A stretch of 64,000 nt of DNA, from contig JAWQEG010001232.1 in the NCBI GenBank assembly GCA_033782935.1, forward strand, positions 12,501 to 76,500, given 5' to 3'. The notes beneath the pieces are model-generated. The model saw nothing but the letters and a program-made list of their open reading frames with translations. It made no database searches and was not told where the DNA came from. Position numbers and translations under genes: made by a program. The DNA comes from Petrolisthes cinctipes (Eukaryota > Arthropoda > Malacostraca > Decapoda > Porcellanidae). Shown here one piece after another: positions 59,622 to 64,000 of the stretch. How positions within the stretch are numbered: position 1 is the stretch's first letter; each line of letters starts with the position of its first letter.

Positions 59622-59838
59622 AAAATATTTTATTAATTGATTTATTTATTTATTTATTTATTTAGTAGAGTGAGGGCAGACTGATTTCCAAATTAAGATT
59701 GTATAAGAAACACCATAGATGAAAAGTGTGTTAGAATAGTCCAAAAAAAAAATTACCGAAATAATTCTATACTAAAACCATAAGTTGTAGTTATTAATAA
59801 AAGTCTATTAATAAAAATCTAATTAAGGGTTTATAAGT
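59622..59838. repeat. Duplicated flank, copy 2
   Basis: Second copy of the block at 59142, about 480 bp further on, with a slightly longer ATTT run, followed by AT-rich sequence without recognisable content. Confidence 0.75.
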
Positions 59839-60040
59839 TAAATAATAATAATAATAATAATAAAATAATTACAATAATACCAATAATAATAATAAAATAA
59901 TAATAACAATAATAATAATAAAATAATTATAATACCAATAATAATAACAATAATACCAATAATAATAATACCAATAATAATAATAATACCAATAATAATA
60001 ATAATACCAATAATAATGATAATAACAACAATAATCATAA
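59839..60040. repeat. (AAT)n microsatellite
   Basis: AAT triplets with regularly spaced ACCAATAATAATAAT words. All frames are open or low-complexity. Confidence 0.93.
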
Positions 60041-60054
60041 TAATTTCTTTTCAG

Positions 60055-60123
60055 TTGTCGACGCTCGTCAACGGTATTCAGAGTCGGTCGGTTCACGGCA
60101 TCGCACCGCTCACCTCGGCCGTT
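60055..60123 (+). other. Possible 69-nt exon, CpG-rich
   Basis: A GC-rich island in very AT-rich sequence. It is preceded by TTTCTTTTCAG, a good 3' splice site, and followed by GTAAGTCT, a good 5' splice site. All three plus frames are open through its 69 bases (23 codons) and about a dozen CpG dinucleotides occur. No protein family was recognised. It could equally be a scrap of an unrelated repeat or transposon that happens to have such borders. Confidence 0.35.
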
Positions 60124-60354
60124 GTAAGTCTATTAGGGTCGCGTTAGGAATTTTTTTAAAGAATATAAGGAGGTCAATATTTTAACACATTCTCAAAATT
60201 TTATAAGAATTTGGAGGTCAATATTTTTAAACATTCTCAAAATTTTATAAGAATTTGAAGGTCAATACTTTATTTAATATATAATAATTATAATAAAAAG
60301 GCATTCTAACCAGAATTATAAACAGAATTATAAACACTGCCTCACCTACCCCTC

Positions 60355-60408
<54 letters not shown>

Positions 60409-60584
60409 GAAGGCTAATATTTGTGCAATTATTTTGTTTTATTGATAATTAAATATATAAATATTCGAGTATAAAAATATGTTAGGTGGATTCATGTATA
60501 ATCTTCTTATTTATTTTATTGTCAAGAATGTAACACTCCATTTTTACATTAGTCACTCTTTATATTAAAAGCGCCATTTTCTCT
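60124..60584. other. AT-rich spacer with 44-bp repeat and (CT)n
   Basis: GGTCAATATTTTAACACATT and CTCAAAATTTTATAAGAATT recur two and a half times (60171-60270), and a CT run lies at 60357-60406. No gene is seen. Confidence 0.6.
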
Positions 60585-60589
60585 TCTAT

Positions 60590-62245
60590 CTATCTATCTA
60601 TAGCTCCGACGCCTCGTTCCCTCCGGGAACTCCCCTCAAGGGGGTGGCCACGGCAGAAGTGTCTCCAGTTCTCCCTGTTCCAACACTCCCTCCTTACTTG
60701 TTCAAGCCCTCCTCTGCCCCTCATGTTTCTCTCCTTTACATACTCTTCCACTCTGTTCTGCCATCTAACCGGTGGTCTGCCTCTCACACCAGGTCCTACA
60801 ACTTCACTTCCATACACCTTCTTTACAAATTCCTCGCCTTGCATTCTCTCCACATGTCCATACCATCTCAATGTATTACGTTTCACTCTCTCAACCACTC
60901 CACACTCAATACCAATTGCCTTCTCACTCATACCACATCTCTCATACACACTCTCATTACTTTCTCCATCCCATCTAGTAAGTCCACATGCTCCTCTCAA
61001 GTAACTCATTTCCACAGCACCTATTCTAGACTGATGCGCCCTATTCCATGTCCATGTCTCCGACGCATATGTCAGTGTTGGCAGGATTATACTATTTCGT
61101 AGTCCCCTTTTCACTTCCATACTCACACTTCTACCCTTCATAATCCTCCCCAGTGATCCTATGACCTGTCTACCCTTCACTGCTCTCTCCCTAATTTCTC
61201 CTTCCATACTTCCATGTTTACACATAACTGTACCCATGTACTTAAACTCCTTCACTTCCTCCATCCTCTCACCCCTCAGAGTTATCTCACATTTCGTCCC
61301 AGTTGGTACAGCCACTCTGTAAGATGTAGCAAAGTCAATCACTTCAGTTTCTGCTCTTTCAAATACCATCACTTTACTTTTACCCACATTCACCTTCAAT
61401 TTCCTTCGTTTACACACAGACTGAAATTCGTCCACCACTCTCTGTAAATTCCTTTCACTCTCAGCCATCAGCACAGTGTCATCCGCAAACAAACTTGCCA
61501 CCAGGGACCAATTTGCTTCATTCAGCCTCAACTTCACCCCCAGACCATTCACTTTGGCTTTCACCTCTCTCATACAACCATCCATATATATATTGAACAG
61601 CCATGGTGACATAACACACCCCTGTCTCAGCCCTACACCAATATTAAAACTCTCACTTAGATCACCCTCTACCCGTACACATGTTGTTGCATCTGCATAA
61701 AAAGCCTCAATGCCTTTCAGTAAAGGCCCCCCAACTCCATAAATTCTCAACACCTCTGTCATAGCTTTCCTATCAACTCTATCATATGCCTTCTCCAAGT
61801 CCATGAAGGCAGCATACAACTTCTTACCCTTCCCAATATACTTCTCCACTATTGATTTTAATGCAAATATTTGGTCCACACATCCTCTACCCTTTCTGAA
61901 CCCTCCCTGCTCCTCACTAACTTTATTCCCTGTTACTTCCATCAGTCTCTCAGTCAGAACCTTCCCGTAAACCTTCCCCGGTACACTAAGAAGGCTTATT
62001 CCCCTATAGCTACCACACTCATCCTTACTTCCCTTCCCCTTATACAAAGGTACAATTATGGCTCTCCTCCAATCCTCTGGCACCTCTCCCTGCCTCCAGG
62101 CCAATGTACATATAAGCAACATCCACTCCACCACTACCTCCCCCCCACACTTTAACATTTCAGCAGTTATCCCATCCACCCCCGGTGCCTTTCCCATCTT
62201 CAACTTTCCTATTGCTTTCCTAAATCTCCCTGTACACCCTGTCGT
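60590..62245 (-). pseudogene. RTE-like reverse transcriptase
   Basis: Copies element RNA into DNA at the target nick. The frame is open from just after a TAG at 62248-62246 and contains, counted from 62203: GKAPGVDGI (4-12), YKGKGSKDE (54-62), YRGISLLSVPGKVYGKVL (66-83), QGGFRKGRGCVDQIFAL (99-115), AAFMDLEKAYDRV with catalytic Asp 135, GLRQGCVMSPWLFN (191-204), LFADDTVLM with the Asp pair 241-242, then KLKVNVGKSKVMVF. The C-terminal part holds RWYGHVERM and GRPPVRW. GISLLSVPGK and the GCVMSP motif favour the RTE clade. The stop codon at 60592-60590 is made by the tetranucleotide tail itself. With the endonuclease half the total of about 1,090 residues suits a full-length RTE protein. The catalytic core is intact; the missing piece is phase with the upstream half. 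Confidence 0.9.
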
Positions 62246-63858
62246 CTACCACCTGCCTCCATCCCCATGCATGTCACCACCGCCTCCCCTCCCGTCCCCC
62301 CATTCATCAGACCATCAAAATGCCTCTTCCACACTTCTTTCACTTCCTCACTTCTACTCACAGTAACTCCATCCTCTCTCTTCATTCTCACACTACCAGA
62401 CTTTCCTTCTCCTTTTTCTCTTTTAACCTCCTTCCAGAATAATTTCTTGTTCTCTTTAAACTTTTCACTCAGCTTCATACCAAACTCCTCATCCACTCTC
62501 CTTTTACTCTCACTCACCATCATTTTCACTTGTCTCTTACACACATTATATTCTCTTTTCCATCTCTCTCTCACTTCTTCCGGCACATTCCTCTGTAGTG
62601 TTCTCCGATATGCCTTCCTCTTATCCTCTACAGCATCTTTCACTTCTTCTGTCCACCAAGCACTCCCTTTCTTGCCCCTCTTCTGTGACTTATATCCTAC
62701 TACCTCTGCTGCTGTCCTTAATACTCTCATCTTAAACATTTCATACACCGCATTCACTCCCACTCCCTCACCTATCCCCATCCTTACATCCCCCAGCGCC
62801 TCACCCACCCTCCTCTTATATTCCTCCCTATACTCTTCTACATCTAATTTCCCACTAGCCACCACCCTCTTATTCCTCACCCCTTCATCCCTCCTACTAT
62901 ACTCCCCCTTAACCCTAACCTTCATCCTCACCAACACCGCAAAATGGTCGGAGCAATGGACCATTCCTCTCACTACTTTTGCGTCATACACATCCTTCCT
63001 CAACCTTTCATCCACTGCCACATAATCAATCAAACTCTTCTGCTCTCCTCTCTCATCCCTTCTCTTCCATGTATACCTGTGGATCATCTTGTGCTGAAAG
63101 AAGGTGTTCGCCAAGAACAACCCCCTCTCAGCACAGACATCCACCAGATATTCACCATTCTCATTTGTTCCTTCTACACCCCATTTACCCACAATATTCC
63201 CCACTTCCTCACCTCCCACCTTTCCATTCATGTCTCCCATCATCACTATTCTCCTTCCATTATCAATTCCTCTCAGACATGCATTCAGCTCTTCCCAAAA
63301 CACTCTCATCTTCTCTCTCCCTGTCTTACTCTTTTCATTCACTGGTGCATAAGCACACACCCAAGCATACTTCACCAAGCCAATCTTTCCAGTCATCCAT
63401 ACAATCCTCGATCCATTCCACCCATGTCCATCCACTCCCTTCCACACCCACGGAGACACCAACAGCGCACACCCTTCCTTCCCTCTTCCTTTACTCTTTT
63501 CATTCATGCCCGTCCATACTACTCCTCCCTCCATTCCCTCCCACAGTCCACTCTCCCTTCCTTCCTGACACTCAACCACTCCACATCCTTTCACGTGTGT
63601 CTCCGTCACTCCCATCACATCCACTCTTCCTTTCTTAAAACATTCTACAATCTCTCGCCTCTTGGTCCCATCCGTCATTCCATTCACATTCATAGCTACC
63701 ACTCTCATACAATCCCTCTTCCCTACTCCCTCTACAGGGCAACCCGGAGACCCTCCCCCGCCAGTAGCCATATCTGTCCACTCCCCCATTGGGGGGCCAC
63801 TGATGGCTGGCAAGGCCAATGCAGTGCTCATTCCCGGAGGGACACGGGCCGTCGGCAT
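62209..63858 (-). pseudogene. RTE-like endonuclease half
   Basis: The frame has ATG at 63858-63856 shortly after an in-frame TAG (63870-63868), so the start is natural, and ends at a TAG at 62211-62209. An apurinic-type endonuclease nicks the DNA target. Visible motifs in order: AMNVNGMTD (Asn), GVTETHV (Glu), CAYAPVNEK, MMGDMNGKVGG (Asp), LIDYVAVDE (Asp) and VHCSDHFAV (final Asp-His). These are the usual catalytic positions and all are present. A basic linker follows (SAWWTEEVKDAVEDKRKAYR). The frame ends where a reverse transcriptase lead-in should start, and that lead-in, RFRKAIGKLKMGKAPGVDG, is found in the frame offset by one base. Overlap of the two frames is 62209-62245. An intact element would be expected to encode a single protein. 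Confidence 0.87.
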
Positions 63859-63870
63859 TGTCAAAAGCTA

Positions 63871-64000
63871 AAAACAAGGTCATAAATTTAAAAGAAATTA
63901 TCACAAAATATAAAAACATGCAGTCATAGAAATTAAAATCTTAAAAACACTAAAATACAATAAAAATACAATAAAAACCTTAAAACCTATATGTGGGGGA
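63871..64000. other. AT-rich leader or flank of the RTE-like element
   Basis: A-rich sequence with no coding frame or repeat structure. It may be the element's 5' untranslated region; its limit lies at or beyond the window edge. Confidence 0.45.

Larger units (their letters stand above)
60585..63900 (-). mobile_element. RTE-like LINE, nearly full length
   Basis: A minus-strand non-LTR retrotransposon of about 3.3 kb with an N-terminal endonuclease and a reverse transcriptase. The 3' end is a short tetranucleotide (TAGA on the minus strand) microsatellite with almost no 3' untranslated region, as is usual in RTE-clade elements (family knowledge). The 5' end is not defined: AT-rich sequence runs from 63870 to the window end. 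Only one obvious defect is visible, a one-base phase difference between the two halves. Confidence 0.87.

Noticed and set aside
60644..63885. Long plus-strand frames such as 62267-63025 and 62944-63885
   Set aside because: Opposite strand of the RTE-like coding regions, rich in Ser/His/Pro as expected for an antisense shadow, without motifs.

Overview
The window is eukaryotic and almost entirely repetitive. I found no conventional host protein-coding gene and no rRNA or tRNA gene. The first 26 kb is built from CCTAA (TTAGG on the other strand), the arthropod telomere unit. The rest holds CR1-like and RTE-like LINEs, cut-and-paste transposons, MITEs and very many micro- and minisatellites. I infer an arthropod chromosome end or subtelomere, with a decapod crustacean as a plausible but unproven source. 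The C-rich strand reads 5' to 3' from base 1, as expected when the chromosome end lies to the left.

Layout. 1-26221: telomere-derived satellite with three nested periods: short units of about 22 to 27 bp, a unit of about 2 kb present ten times (a CCTCACATAA-rich block alternating with a CCTAA-rich block), and an 8.39-kb duplication of several such units. 26222-26930: hexamer-like CCTCAA repeat. 26961-29082: about 80 copies of a 26-bp unit carrying a CCAAT-box/NF-Y-like motif. 29.1-33.7 kb: long inverted repeats and a chain of 21-bp and 30-bp minisatellites. 34-41 kb: MITE-derived sequence, a 250-bp-arm palindrome, a LINE scrap, and G-rich/C-rich inverted elements found at six places in the window.

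41.6-46.2 kb is the most interesting part. A 3.5-kb DNA transposon at 41727-45230 has 185-bp terminal inverted repeats, a perfect 8-bp target-site duplication and an ISXO2/IS1595-type (Merlin-like) transposase broken by one in-frame TAG. It sits inside an older MITE-like element and itself contains a 363-bp MITE with its own perfect 8-bp duplication. Related MITEs at 41.1, 57.0, 58.4-59.1 and 59.3 kb show the same 8-bp habit, and one is nested in another. Their cores carry short TTAGG-like runs.

46.4-49.5 kb: telomere-like degenerate repeat, ATT microsatellites and a module present three times. 49.5-51.8 kb: a 5'-truncated LINE with a one-base frameshift. 52.1-56.2 kb: two related tandem arrays, a decayed LINE 3' end interrupted by a mariner-type MITE, and a 56-bp tandem array. 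57.8-58.4 kb: a 178-bp tandem repeat. Around 60.06 kb there is a small CpG-rich, exon-like island between splice-like signals. 60.6-63.9 kb: an almost full-length RTE-like LINE on the minus strand, with endonuclease and reverse transcriptase in two offset frames. Apart from the possible exon, the only recognisable proteins belong to mobile elements.
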